Below are positions 50,085-59,799 of a stretch of DNA of 64,000 nt, one piece after another. The translations under genes and the position numbers were made by a program. The stretch spans positions 8,021,192 to 8,085,191 of the forward strand of contig NZ_CP033073.1 in NCBI RefSeq assembly GCF_003675325.1. The letters are read 5' to 3'. The DNA is from Streptomyces dangxiongensis (GTDB lineage Bacteria > Actinomycetota > Actinomycetes > Streptomycetales > Streptomycetaceae). Position 1 is the stretch's first letter, and every line of letters begins with the position of its first letter. The notes under the pieces were generated by a model. The model saw only the letters and a program-made list of their open reading frames with translations, was not told the DNA's origin and did no database searches.

Positions 50085-50476
50085 CGCTCAGGGGCCCCGC
50101 CCGGCCCGGACCAGGTCCCGCCGGAGTTATCCGGCAGGTCTGGAGGGGCACCGACGCGGGCCCCGCGGGCTGCGGACCGGGCAACGATCTGCTCGGTGCG
50201 CCCGCGCAGCGCACTCTTCGCGAGGCCGGCCGAGCTGTTGGCCCGCAGCCGATCTCACAGCCAGTCTCATCGCCAGCGGCTTCGCAGCCCCGCCTCGGCG
50301 GCACGTGTGCCGCCCGCTGCGTGTGCTTTGAGGTGCTCCACACTGATTTGCCGAGCCAGCAAACGTGATGTATCCCGGCGCGCGGAGGCTGTGGGCCAAG
50401 GCGCCGACTGCGCCACTTCAGACTCGTTAAATGTGCCTACCTCAAGGCGGGCCGGGCTCTACACCAATTTTGGAGC
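50085..50476. other. Intergenic region, nothing recognised
   Basis: The 390 bases contain no supported gene. The region separates the minus-strand membrane protein from the plus-strand zinc-finger protein and must contain promoters for both. Confidence 0.4.
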
Positions 50477-50803
50477 ATGATGTCGCAGTTTGTGTGCGCG
50501 TACTGTGGTGCCGAGGTGCCCACGACCCCCGGGTACGAGATGACTGCTGCGGTGCGGCACGCCAGGGACGCTGGCCACCCGGATGCCGGGCTCCGGCTCT
50601 CCCGGCTGGTTCGGAAGCGGGCAGCGTCGAGGCGGCGCCAGCGGTGGGACGCCCTCCCCCTGCACGTGCGCGGCGCCGTCGCGTTGACGGTTCTTCTCCT
50701 TGCTGCGGTGCTCGCCGGATGGGTCACGGACCAGATGAAGGACGACCAGCCGGGCCACTCTTACGAGCCGTGCACGGGCGGCTTCCCCATACGACGCTGC
50801 TGA
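50477..50803 (+). CDS. Small zinc-finger membrane protein
   Basis: The 108-aa protein has an N-terminal C-x2-C...H-x5-H finger (FVCAYCGAEV with H28 and H34) and one transmembrane helix at about 67-87 (GAVALTVLLLAAVLAGWVTD). A ggag lies just before the ATG-ATG start. The family is unknown. Confidence 0.55.
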   Translation: MMSQFVCAYCGAEVPTTPGYEMTAAVRHARDAGHPDAGLRLSRLVRKRAASRRRQRWDALPLHVRGAVALTVLLLAAVLAGWVTDQMKDDQPGHSYEPCTGGFPIRRC

Positions 50804-50884
50804 GCGTATGCGCGAGGGCGGTGCCGGACTACGTCCGACCCCGCCCGTGAGCGTCGTCCAGTAGGGCCGGCTCAGTCCACCTGA

Positions 50885-51907
50885 TCAAAAAGCGAGGGCT
50901 GAAGCGCGGGGGAGGCGGCGCGCGGCCGGGGGGAGGAGGCGGGCGGGGTCCGGGGGAGGCAGCGGGGTGCCGTGCTGGCCGCCGGTCAGCGCGTGGCAGC
51001 ACGCTTCTCTCAACGTGGCAAGGTCGTGCCGTGCGCCGAGCAGGCCCAGGAAGTCCTCGACGCTCCAGTCGATGAGCGCGCCTTGGCGTGAGAGGTAGAG
51101 CGCGACGGTGGAGATGGAATGGGTGTTGCTGTAGTCGAGGAGCAGGTACCCGGCCAACTGGTAGATCTCGGAGCGGCCCATGCGTTCCGGGCGGATGGTC
51201 GCCTTGCAGTCGATGAGTGTCCCATCGAGGATGAAGTCGGCGTCTGCTCCACCGACCTGCAGGCTGCCGTCGAAGACAGGGCCGCAGATCCGCGCGCTGG
51301 CGTCTAGGAGACGCAGGGCCTCGAAGGGGCCTGGGTGCGCGGCGAGTTGCATCTGCTGGCGGATGTCGTCGACGACGTAGTCCGCCACGGCATCGACGAG
51401 GTCGTCCAAGGTGGAACCGGGAGCGCACAGGCCGAGAGTGTTGCCGCGCATCCAGCCGCAGTGCCGGAAGATCGCCTCGAAGCTGGAAGCGACATGGCAC
51501 AGCCGGATGAGCCGCTCCTCTTCCGCTGGTGCAAGGGACAGGGGCTGCCCGGTGTCGCTCTCGTATCGGGCCAGTTCCTCGAGCATCGCATCGCCGGCCT
51601 GCTGTACGGCACGGATGACGTCCCGGCTGGGCCAGCCGTCGTCGTCGAGGACCGCCCGCACGATGCCTTCCTTGATGGGGATGCCGGTCGGCGCACCCAG
51701 GGAGATGCGCAGGCGGTGGTCGATGGTGTGGCCGAGCATCCGGTATTCGGGCTTGAGACCGGCTTCTGCCCGGGGCAGCAGCGGGGCGGGGAAGCGGGCT
51801 AAGCGCTCACGGTAGTCGGTCAGGACGTCCTTGGTGCCGGGAAGCTGCTCCGCCAGAAAGCGTGAGATAGGGGAGCGCGGGTCCTTGAGATGGGAGGTGA
51901 GACTCAT
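50885..51907 (-). CDS. PD-(D/E)xK nuclease-like protein
   Basis: The 340-aa protein starts at ATG 51907 (MSLTSHLKDPRSPISRFLAE), with AGGA 9 bases upstream. The second half contains GGADADFILDGTLIDCKATI with D224 and the D233-C-K235 pair, followed by the helix SEIYQLAGYLLLDYSNTHSI with Q250. This arrangement fits the PD-(D/E)xK restriction-endonuclease-like fold. The N-terminal half is helical (about 60-200). From the fold it could cleave or bind DNA; the residues fit, but the family is not named. It is the last minus-strand gene before the transposition module. Confidence 0.65.
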   Translation of the reverse strand: MSLTSHLKDPRSPISRFLAEQLPGTKDVLTDYRERLARFPAPLLPRAEAGLKPEYRMLGHTIDHRLRISLGAPTGIPIKEGIVRAVLDDDGWPSRDVIRAVQQAGDAMLEELARYESDTGQPLSLAPAEEERLIRLCHVASSFEAIFRHCGWMRGNTLGLCAPGSTLDDLVDAVADYVVDDIRQQMQLAAHPGPFEALRLLDASARICGPVFDGSLQVGGADADFILDGTLIDCKATIRPERMGRSEIYQLAGYLLLDYSNTHSISTVALYLSRQGALIDWSVEDFLGLLGARHDLATLREACCHALTGGQHGTPLPPPDPARLLPPAARRLPRASALAF

Positions 51908-52713
51908 GCGGGCATCCTGGAGGACGGCTCTGACAACGCCCCCGCGCCGAAACCTTCCTGCGGTTTTTCCTTGAAGGCTTATCAAGCCACCCCTGGGTTC
52001 CGCACTCCCAGGCATGTTCCCCTGACCAGCGAATATGAAAGATCAACTATTCAACAAGACGTCGAAGCAGTAAAAACAAGTCAATCACCGGGTGCAATGG
52101 CGAGGCGCGCGAGGAAGTCGGCCGTTCGTTGTCAGACCCGAACGCTAGTGTTCCTGTTGTCCTGCGTCGACTCGCACCGGCTGACGTGCGCATGCCTAAA
52201 GCGGCGGGGTTCTGCATTATGTACTCGCGAGTAGGGGAGGCGGAGAGCAGAAGTCCCGCTTCTCTCTAGTGGCTCAAAGCAGATCCGAATTATGGGATGG
52301 GCCCGGCTATTTGATTCCTCGGAACCTATGGCACGGCTTGAAGTGGCCGGAATCATGCACTACTTCGCGGGCTGCACTGGCTGACCGGATCGCCGATCGA
52401 TGCCTCGCGTCGATGGGTTCGACGCCTGACGGGCTGGGTCGTTGAGCCGGCCCCGAGGGGGCGAAATGTTCGAAAAGTGCCATCGTCTCGATGTCGGCCT
52501 GAACTCGTTCCGTCGGACTCCCGCTCTCCTAAGGTGCCGTGCATCGGAGCCCATCCGGCTCACGCGTCCCCCACACGCCCACCCGGCACTCACGTTGGGG
52601 CCAGCAGCGCGCTGGAGCACAGCGAATGCGATGCCTCCCCGAACGAGGGAGCCCCTGCCAAGTGCACAGCGCACCACTTCGACATCACGTAAGCCCTTGG
52701 AGATAGAACACGT
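51908..52713. other. 800-bp intergenic region before the transposition module
   Basis: No gene is supported. The stretch 52030-52330 is distinctly poorer in GC (gaaagatcaactattcaaca, gcagtaaaaacaagtcaatc). It may hold the left end of the transposable element that includes the TniA-like gene, or promoters. I could not pair an end repeat with one to the right. Confidence 0.4.
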
Positions 52714-53268
52714 ATGGGATTCGGACGGTTAGGGGCCCAGGGCGTGCCCGGGGCTGTAGCCCTCAACACCACACTCGATGAGATCGCCCAGGTCACCAGC
52801 CGTTGGATAACACCGACACAACGGCTGCGACGCAACCTGCTCTACCTCACCCGCTCCCGAAACGGCTACACCTTTATGCAGGACTGCGGCATCCGGATGG
52901 ACCGGCGGATGATCACTGCCTGGCTCGCCGAGGAACGCATCCCAAGCCCCGAGCAGCAGCGGCGCCTGGAGGACGCGTTCCGCCTGTTGCGCCGCCGCAA
53001 CATGGCGCCCAGCATGACGCGCCGGCTCAACGCCAGGGGCGGGACCCGCGTGGAGATCTACCCCGTCGACCAGAGCGACGTCGATGACAAGCACCGGCGC
53101 ACCGCCCGGTGGCGGCACAAGAACATCTACCGCTGGGACCCCATCATCGCAGCCTGGTCGCGCAGCGACCTGCGCGAACTGACCCACCGGTGGCACGACG
53201 TCATCACCGACCTCGACTCCGACTGGCGCATGTACGAGCACGTGACCCACCTCGGCTTCTGGGCCTGA
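52714..53268 (+). CDS. Helix-turn-helix protein preceding the TniA-like gene (weakly Tpg-like)
   Basis: The 184-aa basic protein starts at ATG 52714. Residues about 45-95 (NGYTFMQDCGIRMDRRMITA, WLAEERIPSPEQQRRLEDAF) look like an HTH followed by a basic helix. The layout (HTH, helix RRLEDAFRLLRRRN, then a beta segment GGTRVEIYPVDQ) is reminiscent of the end-binding protein Tpg, but similarity is too weak to name it. It is 60 bases upstream of the TniA-like gene on the same strand, so it may bind the element ends or regulate the operon. Confidence 0.65.
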   Translation: MGFGRLGAQGVPGAVALNTTLDEIAQVTSRWITPTQRLRRNLLYLTRSRNGYTFMQDCGIRMDRRMITAWLAEERIPSPEQQRRLEDAFRLLRRRNMAPSMTRRLNARGGTRVEIYPVDQSDVDDKHRRTARWRHKNIYRWDPIIAAWSRSDLRELTHRWHDVITDLDSDWRMYEHVTHLGFWA

Positions 53269-53328
53269 ACCCTCCCTCGCCGCCGCAGCACCGAACCCCT
53301 GATCGACCCGCGCCAAAGGAACGCCTCC

Positions 53329-54912
53329 ATGAAGCCCCCGGACCCCGAGGACCTCACCGAAGAAGACCTGGCCCGCCGCCGGCACGCACAACGGGAACTC
53401 ATGGGTCCCGCCGTACGCTCCCTACTGCAGCTCTCGCAGCGCGGAGAGCTGACCACCGCTCATGTCGAACTGTCCGCCCACACCCTCGGCGTTCACGTCA
53501 CGACTGTGTGGCGCAAGCTGGCCCGCGCCCGGCTCGGTGAACCCCTGCACCGCAGCCGGGACCGTTTCGAGATCACCGACGCCATCCGCACGCTGCTCGC
53601 CTACCACCGGGGCAACGTCAAAGCCGTCCACAGAGAACTCGCGCAGGAAGCCGAGACATCCGGCGCCACCCCGGTGAGCCTGTCCACACTGCACCGCGCC
53701 ATCAAACGCGACCTGCCGCCAGGTGACCGAGCCGGCCTCAAGAACGGGCTCCCCGCCTCCCGCGGCCACGACCCGCATCTGCGCCGCCCGCCCACCGCCC
53801 GCAACGAGGAGTGGGAAGGCGACCACAAGCAAGCCCCCGTCTGGGTGTGGGCCAACGACCGGCTGGTCAAACCCTGGGTGACCTGGTTCTGCGACTGCCA
53901 CACCGGCATGATCATGGGCTGGGCCGTCACCCCTCACTTCCCGCACCGCGGGTCCATCCTGGCCGCCCTCAGATCCTGCATCCTGCACGACGACGGCTAC
54001 GGCCCGGCAGGCGGCCTGCCCACCCGGATCCGCATCGACCGCGGCAAAGACTTCCTCTCCCGCGCCGTCCAGGACGCACTCGGCGCCTTCGCCGTCCAGG
54101 TCGACGTCCTGCCTCCCTACACCCCCCACCTCAAAGGCAGCATCGAAAACCTCAACCGCGCCGCCACCAGCATGTTCTTCTCCACCCTGCCCCGCTACAC
54201 CCACGCCCAGAAACTCGACTCCCGCCACCACTCGGGGGACAAGGACCCAGCCCTGACCTTCGAAGGATTCGTCGAGCTCTTCGCGCAGTGGGTCAAGACC
54301 CGCAACGCCGACCACACGATGGCCGGCTACGGCGACCTCACCCCGCTGCAATGGTGGAACAGCGAGAACACCCCGCTGCGCGAAGTCAGCGCCAAGGACC
54401 TTCACGCCTTCCTCCTGGAAGGCGACCGCTCCACCCGCGTCATCAACGGCCACGGCATCCGGTTCAAGGGGCGCGACTACATGGCCGGCTGGATGACCGG
54501 CCGCTCCGGCACCCGCGTCCACATCCGCTTCCAGCCCCACCACCTCGACCAGATCGAAATCTTCGACGCCGACAACCGCCGGCATCTGGGCACCGCCCAC
54601 CTGGCCGACCAGGCCACCGACGAGCAAATCGAGCAGGTCTATCAAGCCCGCGCCGAACGCTCCCGCCGCGTGCGCCGCGACCTGCGCCGGGCCGAAACCC
54701 TGCGCCGCCGCCGCTTCAAAGCACACACCACCACCGGACCGGCCCAGGCCGACACCGCGATGACCCGCAAAGAGGCCGCCAAGGAACTGGGCGCCTGGAG
54801 CTCCGGCCGGACCGCTGACGATCTGCCCTCCGACTACATGCCCCGCCGCATCACCCCGCCCGGCGGCTGGGCCGTCCCCGGCACATCCACCCCCACCGAG
54901 GAAGAGACATGA
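53329..54912 (+). CDS. Mu/TniA-type DDE transposase
   Basis: The 527-aa protein has N-terminal HTH domains (LSAHTLGVHVTTVWRKLARA, TPVSLSTLHRAIKRDLPPGD). An rve integrase core follows with D165 in EEWEGDHKQAPVWVWA, D237 in TRIRIDRGKDFLSRA and E273 in HLKGSIENLNRAATSM; D237 and E273 are 35 residues apart. A Mu transposase C-terminal beta-barrel comes next (YMAGWMTGRSGTRVHIRFQP). It is the transposase of a Tn7/Tn552/Mu-like system that needs an AAA+ partner, and its stop overlaps an ATG in front of the ATPase genes. Confidence 0.9.
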   Translation: MKPPDPEDLTEEDLARRRHAQRELMGPAVRSLLQLSQRGELTTAHVELSAHTLGVHVTTVWRKLARARLGEPLHRSRDRFEITDAIRTLLAYHRGNVKAVHRELAQEAETSGATPVSLSTLHRAIKRDLPPGDRAGLKNGLPASRGHDPHLRRPPTARNEEWEGDHKQAPVWVWANDRLVKPWVTWFCDCHTGMIMGWAVTPHFPHRGSILAALRSCILHDDGYGPAGGLPTRIRIDRGKDFLSRAVQDALGAFAVQVDVLPPYTPHLKGSIENLNRAATSMFFSTLPRYTHAQKLDSRHHSGDKDPALTFEGFVELFAQWVKTRNADHTMAGYGDLTPLQWWNSENTPLREVSAKDLHAFLLEGDRSTRVINGHGIRFKGRDYMAGWMTGRSGTRVHIRFQPHHLDQIEIFDADNRRHLGTAHLADQATDEQIEQVYQARAERSRRVRRDLRRAETLRRRRFKAHTTTGPAQADTAMTRKEAAKELGAWSSGRTADDLPSDYMPRRITPPGGWAVPGTSTPTEEET

Positions 54913-55175
54913 CCACCCCGCGCACCGCCCCCGACCCACCCCAAGCCCCCACACCGCCCTCGGCCAGGAGGAGCGCCGGCGAGGCCACCTCCTGCACGGC
55001 TGCCTGGGCGACCACCCACCCCCGCTGCACCGTCCGCATCCGCTCCGAGGATGCCGGCACCGCCGACCTCGACGACCACGACACCGGCCGGCCACCGGGC
55101 ACTACCCACGCCCAGCCCGCCCACCCCGCACCCGACAGCACCCCCACCGCCCCGACCACCTTGAAGGACACCCAC

Positions 55176-56015
55176 ATGACCGGCACCGACACCACGCAGA
55201 CGACACCCCGCCCCGACCGGGACGACGTCGTCGGCGAACCCGACTTCTACCTCAACCTCGCCGACGCCCGCATCGTGGCCACCGAAGCCCTTCTTGAAGC
55301 CAGCGAGAACATCGCCGACACCATCGAAGCCCGCGCCATGTCCTGCATCTACGGCGACGCCGGCCTCGGCAAAACCTTCTCCGTCCTGGCCGCACTCAAG
55401 GAAATCTCCGCCGAACGCGTCCTGCTCCTGCAGTTCCGCTCCCGCCCCACCCCCCGCGACATCCGCCAGGAACTGTTCACCGAACTCCGCCTCGAAGGCG
55501 AACCCCCCTCCCACCCCAGCGAGTTCGACCGCCTGCTCAAGCGAACCCTCGCCCGCAAGCCCTACGTCCTCGTCTGCGACGAAGCCCAGCAGTTCAGCCG
55601 CGAATGCTTCGAGTTCGTCCGCCACCTGTGGGACACCGGCCAGGGCAAGAACCGCCCCGCCGTCCTCTTCGTCGGCGGCGAAGAAGCCTACAAGACCCTC
55701 TACAGCGAACCCTCCCTCGCCTCCCGCATCTACATCTGGCAGGAATTCGCACCCATGGAGGCCGACGAGGTCCAGAAGAACATTCCCCTTTTCCACCCCG
55801 TCTGGGCCAGCGCATCACCCGAACTCATCGACTACGTCTACGAAGAAGGCGCCGGCGGCACCTTCCGCGTCTGGTCCAAGATCACCTATCACGTCCTCGA
55901 AGGCATGAAGCGCCGCGGCCTGGAGAAGGTCGACGAATCCATCGCCCGCTGGGCGATCCGCCGGGCCCTGCCCCACCGCCGCCGCGCCCGCCGCCCCCAG
56001 CAGGACGCCGGATGA
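55176..56015 (+). CDS. TniB/IstB-like AAA+ ATPase 1
   Basis: The 279-aa protein contains Walker A GDAGLGKT (60-67) and Walker B VLVCDEAQ (D135, E136), plus a C-terminal lid (GTFRVWSKITYHVLEGMKRR). It would choose target sites and activate the TniA-like transposase. I take the ATG at 55176, which has gaagga 8 bases upstream and begins just before the homology to its paralogue. The same frame opens at 54909 (ATG overlapping the transposase stop), which would add 89 low-complexity Pro/Thr-rich residues. The stop overlaps the next start (ATGA). Confidence 0.88.
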   Translation: MTGTDTTQTTPRPDRDDVVGEPDFYLNLADARIVATEALLEASENIADTIEARAMSCIYGDAGLGKTFSVLAALKEISAERVLLLQFRSRPTPRDIRQELFTELRLEGEPPSHPSEFDRLLKRTLARKPYVLVCDEAQQFSRECFEFVRHLWDTGQGKNRPAVLFVGGEEAYKTLYSEPSLASRIYIWQEFAPMEADEVQKNIPLFHPVWASASPELIDYVYEEGAGGTFRVWSKITYHVLEGMKRRGLEKVDESIARWAIRRALPHRRRARRPQQDAG

Positions 56016-56779
56016 CCAGTACACAACCCACCGCACCGGCTCCTCACTACCTCAGCCTGCCCGACGCCCGCACTGTCACCACCCAGGCCGTGCGGGCCGC
56101 CGCCCACGCCCTCGACAAGGTACTGCGCGAGCAGAGCATGATGTGCCTGACCGCCGACCCCGGCGTCGGCAAGACCTTCACTCTGCACACCCTGTGCGAG
56201 CAACGCCCCACCCTGCCCGCACTGCGGTTACTGCAACGCCCCCAGGCACGCCCCGACGACCTCCGTCACAGCCTCCACCACGCCCTCAACCTGCCCGGCG
56301 ACCCGCCCCAGGACGCCGGCATCTGCGACGACTACCTGCGCCACGCCCTCGCACACACGCCCCGCCTCCTCGCCGTGGACGAAGCCCACCAACTGTCCAC
56401 CTCCTGCATCGAATACCTGCGCTACCTCCATGACGACCCCACCCCGCAGGTCACCATCCTGCTCCTGGCCAGCCGTCCCCGCCTCAAAGCCCTGCGCTCA
56501 CAACCCACCCTGCTCAGCCGCGTCACTACCTGGCACCACATGGAACCCCTCGACCCAGATGAAGTCCTCACCGTCCTGCCCGCCTTCCACCCGCTGTGGC
56601 ACAACACGCCAAACCGCACCCTCACCCACCTGGACGAGATGTGGGCGCACGGCAATCTTCGCCGCTGGGCCGCCCTGACTCATCAGCTCCAAGCCCACCG
56701 GCGCCGCCACCCCGACCACCCACCCGACCCGGACGCCCTCCTGCGCCGTCTGCACCACCGACTGGCCCTCACAACATGA
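56012..56779 (+). CDS. TniB-like AAA+ ATPase 2
   Basis: The 255-aa protein is a paralogue of ATPase 1: it begins HYLSLPDARTVTTQAVRAAA, against FYLNLADARIVATEALLEAS in ATPase 1. It has Walker A ADPGVGKT (48-55) and Walker B LLAVDEAHQL (D123, E124), with sensor residues in ILLLASRPRLKAL. Start and stop both overlap neighbours by four bases, so the three ATPase-type genes are translated as a coupled set. It may form mixed rings with ATPase 1 or regulate it. Confidence 0.85.
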   Translation: MTSTQPTAPAPHYLSLPDARTVTTQAVRAAAHALDKVLREQSMMCLTADPGVGKTFTLHTLCEQRPTLPALRLLQRPQARPDDLRHSLHHALNLPGDPPQDAGICDDYLRHALAHTPRLLAVDEAHQLSTSCIEYLRYLHDDPTPQVTILLLASRPRLKALRSQPTLLSRVTTWHHMEPLDPDEVLTVLPAFHPLWHNTPNRTLTHLDEMWAHGNLRRWAALTHQLQAHRRRHPDHPPDPDALLRRLHHRLALTT

Positions 56780-57921
56780 CCTCAACGCCCCACAGCGCTG
56801 CACCCGACGACACCCTCCAAAAGTGGACCCCCAGTTGGTCCCCGGACCACACCGACTCCGGCCTGCCGCCCATCACGTTGATCACCGACACCCACGACCA
56901 GCCCCCCTACACCACCACCGCACTCGCCGCCCACCAACCTGGGCTCGGCCGCATTGCCGTCCACCCCACACCCCTGGCCACCGCGCCCGCCTACCTCGCC
57001 CACGACCTGATCCGCGCGCTCGGCAAACATCTCCCGCCCCCACACATCGACCCGCCCTGGTGGACCGGCAACGCCGACGAGTCCTGGCGCATTGCGGCCG
57101 CGTGGACCCAAGCCCTCAACATCAGCCACTACGTCATCTGCCGCGCCCACCGCATCACCGGCCGCCACCTCGAGCACCTCATGGCCCTGCGCGAACTCAC
57201 CCGCATCCGCCTCACGCTCGTCGTCAGCGGTCCAACATCGGCTGCCCTGGCCACCATCCTCAACACCGTCGCCCACCACCAGATCGACACCCTCGAAGAT
57301 GCCCGCCAGCACCTGAACCAAGACACCTCATCTCGGCCTCCCGCCAGCTACCCCTGGTGGCACAGCGCCCCATTTCCCGGCCCTCACGACGAACCCTGGT
57401 ACGAGCTGCCCCCACGCCCCCGACACCCCGCCGGAACGCCCGACGAAATCACCACCAGCTCCCGCGGCACGCCCACCCGGCTCCATGCCACCGACAGCCG
57501 GCCGCCTGCCATTGCTCTGCCAGCACACACCCACCCAGACACCCCCAGCGGCCCCCACCACGAGATCGTGGCTCAGCGCATCCACACCCGCATCGCCCAC
57601 CCCATACACGCCGCAGCCGTCGCGATCCGAGCCCTGGCCGGCTATGGCACCGACCAGCTGTCCCAGCTCACCACTGCCACCCCAGAACACCCACGAGCGG
57701 ACCTCCCCACCGAACTGCCAAACTGGGCGCGCCTCCTTCTGGACGCCGCCTGCATTCACACCGACCTGCAGGCATACATCCGCCATGATCTGCCCGCCCA
57801 CCTGTCGGGCGCGGACAGGCCGTTCCGGCTGGGGTCCTGGGACAGAAACGACATCGCCCATGCCACCGAAACCTGCCACCTCATTGCAGCCCGCGCCCGC
57901 CGTGCACGCCAACGGTCCTGA
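56776..57921 (+). CDS. Degenerate AAA+-like protein, third gene of the transposition module
   Basis: The 381-aa protein appears to be a diverged relative of ATPases 1 and 2. ITLITDTHDQPPYTTTALAA stands where Walker A lies, but without the G-x4-GKT loop. HYVICRAHRITGRHLEHLMA stands where Walker B (DEAH) lies, with the acidic residues replaced by CR. LTLVVSGPTSAALATILNT matches the sensor-1 strand. A C-terminal extension of about 200 residues (EIVAQRIHTRIAHPIHAAAV, NDIAHATETCHLIAARARRA) is extra. It overlaps ATPase 2 by four bases. A structural or target-selecting role, in place of TniQ, is speculation. Confidence 0.75.
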   Translation: MTSTPHSAAPDDTLQKWTPSWSPDHTDSGLPPITLITDTHDQPPYTTTALAAHQPGLGRIAVHPTPLATAPAYLAHDLIRALGKHLPPPHIDPPWWTGNADESWRIAAAWTQALNISHYVICRAHRITGRHLEHLMALRELTRIRLTLVVSGPTSAALATILNTVAHHQIDTLEDARQHLNQDTSSRPPASYPWWHSAPFPGPHDEPWYELPPRPRHPAGTPDEITTSSRGTPTRLHATDSRPPAIALPAHTHPDTPSGPHHEIVAQRIHTRIAHPIHAAAVAIRALAGYGTDQLSQLTTATPEHPRADLPTELPNWARLLLDAACIHTDLQAYIRHDLPAHLSGADRPFRLGSWDRNDIAHATETCHLIAARARRARQRS

Positions 57922-58020
57922 GAGAAGCGTGTGAGTAGTAGCCTCCCCATCGGAGGCCTTACCTCAAGAGGACCCCGTGCGTCCTGTGCGGGAAGCCGGC
58001 CCAGCCAGAGCGTGGTGGCA

Positions 58021-59244
58021 TCAGAGGCTGGCTCCACAGCTGTGCCGGATCCGCCGCCACAAGGTGGTCGGTTTCAGGCCGCGTTCGACGCGCAGCAGAA
58101 AGCCGGTTGGATTGGCTGCCGCAGCCTGGTCTGATTGTCGTCGTGCGCCGGTGACGAGGCCGAAGGCGGCTACGGCGGTCGTTCCGGCTGCCCCGGCCAT
58201 GGTGCCCATCATGCTGCTGGCGAGAGCGCCGGCTGTACTGAACAGGGCAACTGAGCTGGGCATTTCGAACTTGGCGCTGATCGCCGTGGTGATGGTCTGC
58301 AGGCCGATGCCGTTCATCACCTTGCGTAGATCGTCAACCTTCGTCTCGAAGTCGTGGTGTACTGCTTGCCGCAGATACAGTTCCAGCGCCTGTCGGCTGG
58401 GGATGTCACCCACGTTCTCCTGCAGCTTCTGCGCGGTCTGCCGGACCGCATCGCTGTAGGCGACGAACTCCGACTGATACTTCGTGCGCAGCTCCACGAT
58501 CTTGTCCACGGGCACCGTGGCCAGCCGGGCGGGCAGCACGTACTGCAAGGACAGAACCCCGACTCGACTGGTCAGATCAAGCATCTCGGTAGAGCCCAAG
58601 GGCCCACCCAGCAGAACTGCCGCCATGCGATCAGCGTCCCACTGGCCCGCTGCAGTGTGTGCGGCCACTTGGTCCGTCAGCGGGATGAAGGCCGTACGTC
58701 GTGCGACTTCGGCCGTCAGAGCGCACTTGTACACCCACGCCACAGCCGGATCCAATCCGATCCATTCTGTGCCGGACTGCCCGCTTACAGAGTTACGGAT
58801 CGCCGGCACGGCCAGACCGCTGTCCCCCAAGGCCTGGCGCAGGGAAGCCGTCATCTCGCCGGGGTAAAGGCCGGCAAGACCCTGGCCGCCAAACTGCCTG
58901 CTGTTACCAGAGTGGGTAAGGTGCGCTGAGAACCCGGGAGGTGAAGGCTCGGCGTTCACCCCACCAGCCCGGTACGGTCCGACGCCAAAGGCGCCCGCCA
59001 GTTCATCCCCGTGAGCGTTCACTGTGGCAAGCAAGTGTGCAGACGCGGCTTCGACAGCGTCAGCGGGGTCGAAGTTCTCTACAAAACCCAAGCCATCTTG
59101 AAGCGCCTGGACCTCGCTGGGATCAGACACCCGGAAACCGCGGGGAACGACACGGGCGAGCCGCGGCATGTACAGCGCTGCAGCCTTGATCCAAGCCGGG
59201 TCACGGAAGTGAACGTAGGGGTAGTACAGACCGATGGCCACCAT
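58021..59244 (-). CDS. DUF6236-like protein
   Basis: The 407-aa protein, started at ATG 59244 (MVAIGLYYPYVHFRDPAWIK), has the N-terminal pattern AIGLYYPYVHFRDPAWIKAA then ALYMPRLARVVPRGF, which I recall from DUF6236 proteins. The central part (LTAEVARRTAFIPLTDQVAA) is followed by a helical region (LELYLRQAVHHDFETKVDDL) and two Ala/Gly-rich hydrophobic stretches near residues 330-375. The longer frame upstream of the ATG has no support. Function is unknown; such genes often lie in accessory islands. Confidence 0.7.
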   Translation of the reverse strand: MVAIGLYYPYVHFRDPAWIKAAALYMPRLARVVPRGFRVSDPSEVQALQDGLGFVENFDPADAVEAASAHLLATVNAHGDELAGAFGVGPYRAGGVNAEPSPPGFSAHLTHSGNSRQFGGQGLAGLYPGEMTASLRQALGDSGLAVPAIRNSVSGQSGTEWIGLDPAVAWVYKCALTAEVARRTAFIPLTDQVAAHTAAGQWDADRMAAVLLGGPLGSTEMLDLTSRVGVLSLQYVLPARLATVPVDKIVELRTKYQSEFVAYSDAVRQTAQKLQENVGDIPSRQALELYLRQAVHHDFETKVDDLRKVMNGIGLQTITTAISAKFEMPSSVALFSTAGALASSMMGTMAGAAGTTAVAAFGLVTGARRQSDQAAAANPTGFLLRVERGLKPTTLWRRIRHSCGASL

Positions 59245-59799
59245 CCTCAACTCCCTGGTCGATGCACCAGCCCCCACTGGCGCGACCAGCGTCATACTAG
59301 GGGCTAGAGCGACTGAGCGGGACGACGGAGGCGAGTCCATGGACTGCAGCCGAGCCCTCGAATCTTGAGCTGTACCGGACGTGCGTACAGTGACCGGCGT
59401 TGCACTACGCCAAGGAGAACACCCCTTCTCTCCACGCTTTTCCGCTCCGGCGTCTCTGCCCTCGCTGCTGTCCCGGAGCTGCTGGAGCAACTGCTCTACC
59501 ACTGGCAGCCGGATCGACTTCGTGTTTCGCCTCTGCAGCTACATCACCTACACACGCAGCGAGTTCGGCGACTTCGTGGATGCTCTGCCCTTAAGAGGAC
59601 TGGGCGCCGACCTAACGATCGCCGAACGTCTGATCGACCCCGACACGACCTAGCGAGGCCTACTCGCTCGCTCAGCACACGCCGTCCGCGCCAGCAGTGC
59701 TCGCGGCGGCTCACCAAGAAGCGTTTGACCTCGATCCGCTACGCCGCTATTTTGCATATGCCAACTCAGTTATCAGAGTACGCATGAAGGGTGGGTGAG
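59245..59799. other. Intergenic region with one gene fragment
   Basis: At about 59530-59653 the plus strand reads CSYITYTRSEFGDFVDALPL then RGLGADLTIAERLIDPDTT-stop. This looks like the end of a real protein, but upstream it is broken by frame changes and its family is unknown. The rest is non-coding and should contain the promoter of the following operon. Confidence 0.4.

Noticed and set aside
53422..55095. 557-codon minus-strand frame opposite the TniA-like gene
   Set aside because: Low-complexity Gly/Val/Ala-rich antisense translation; the plus strand has a full DDE core.
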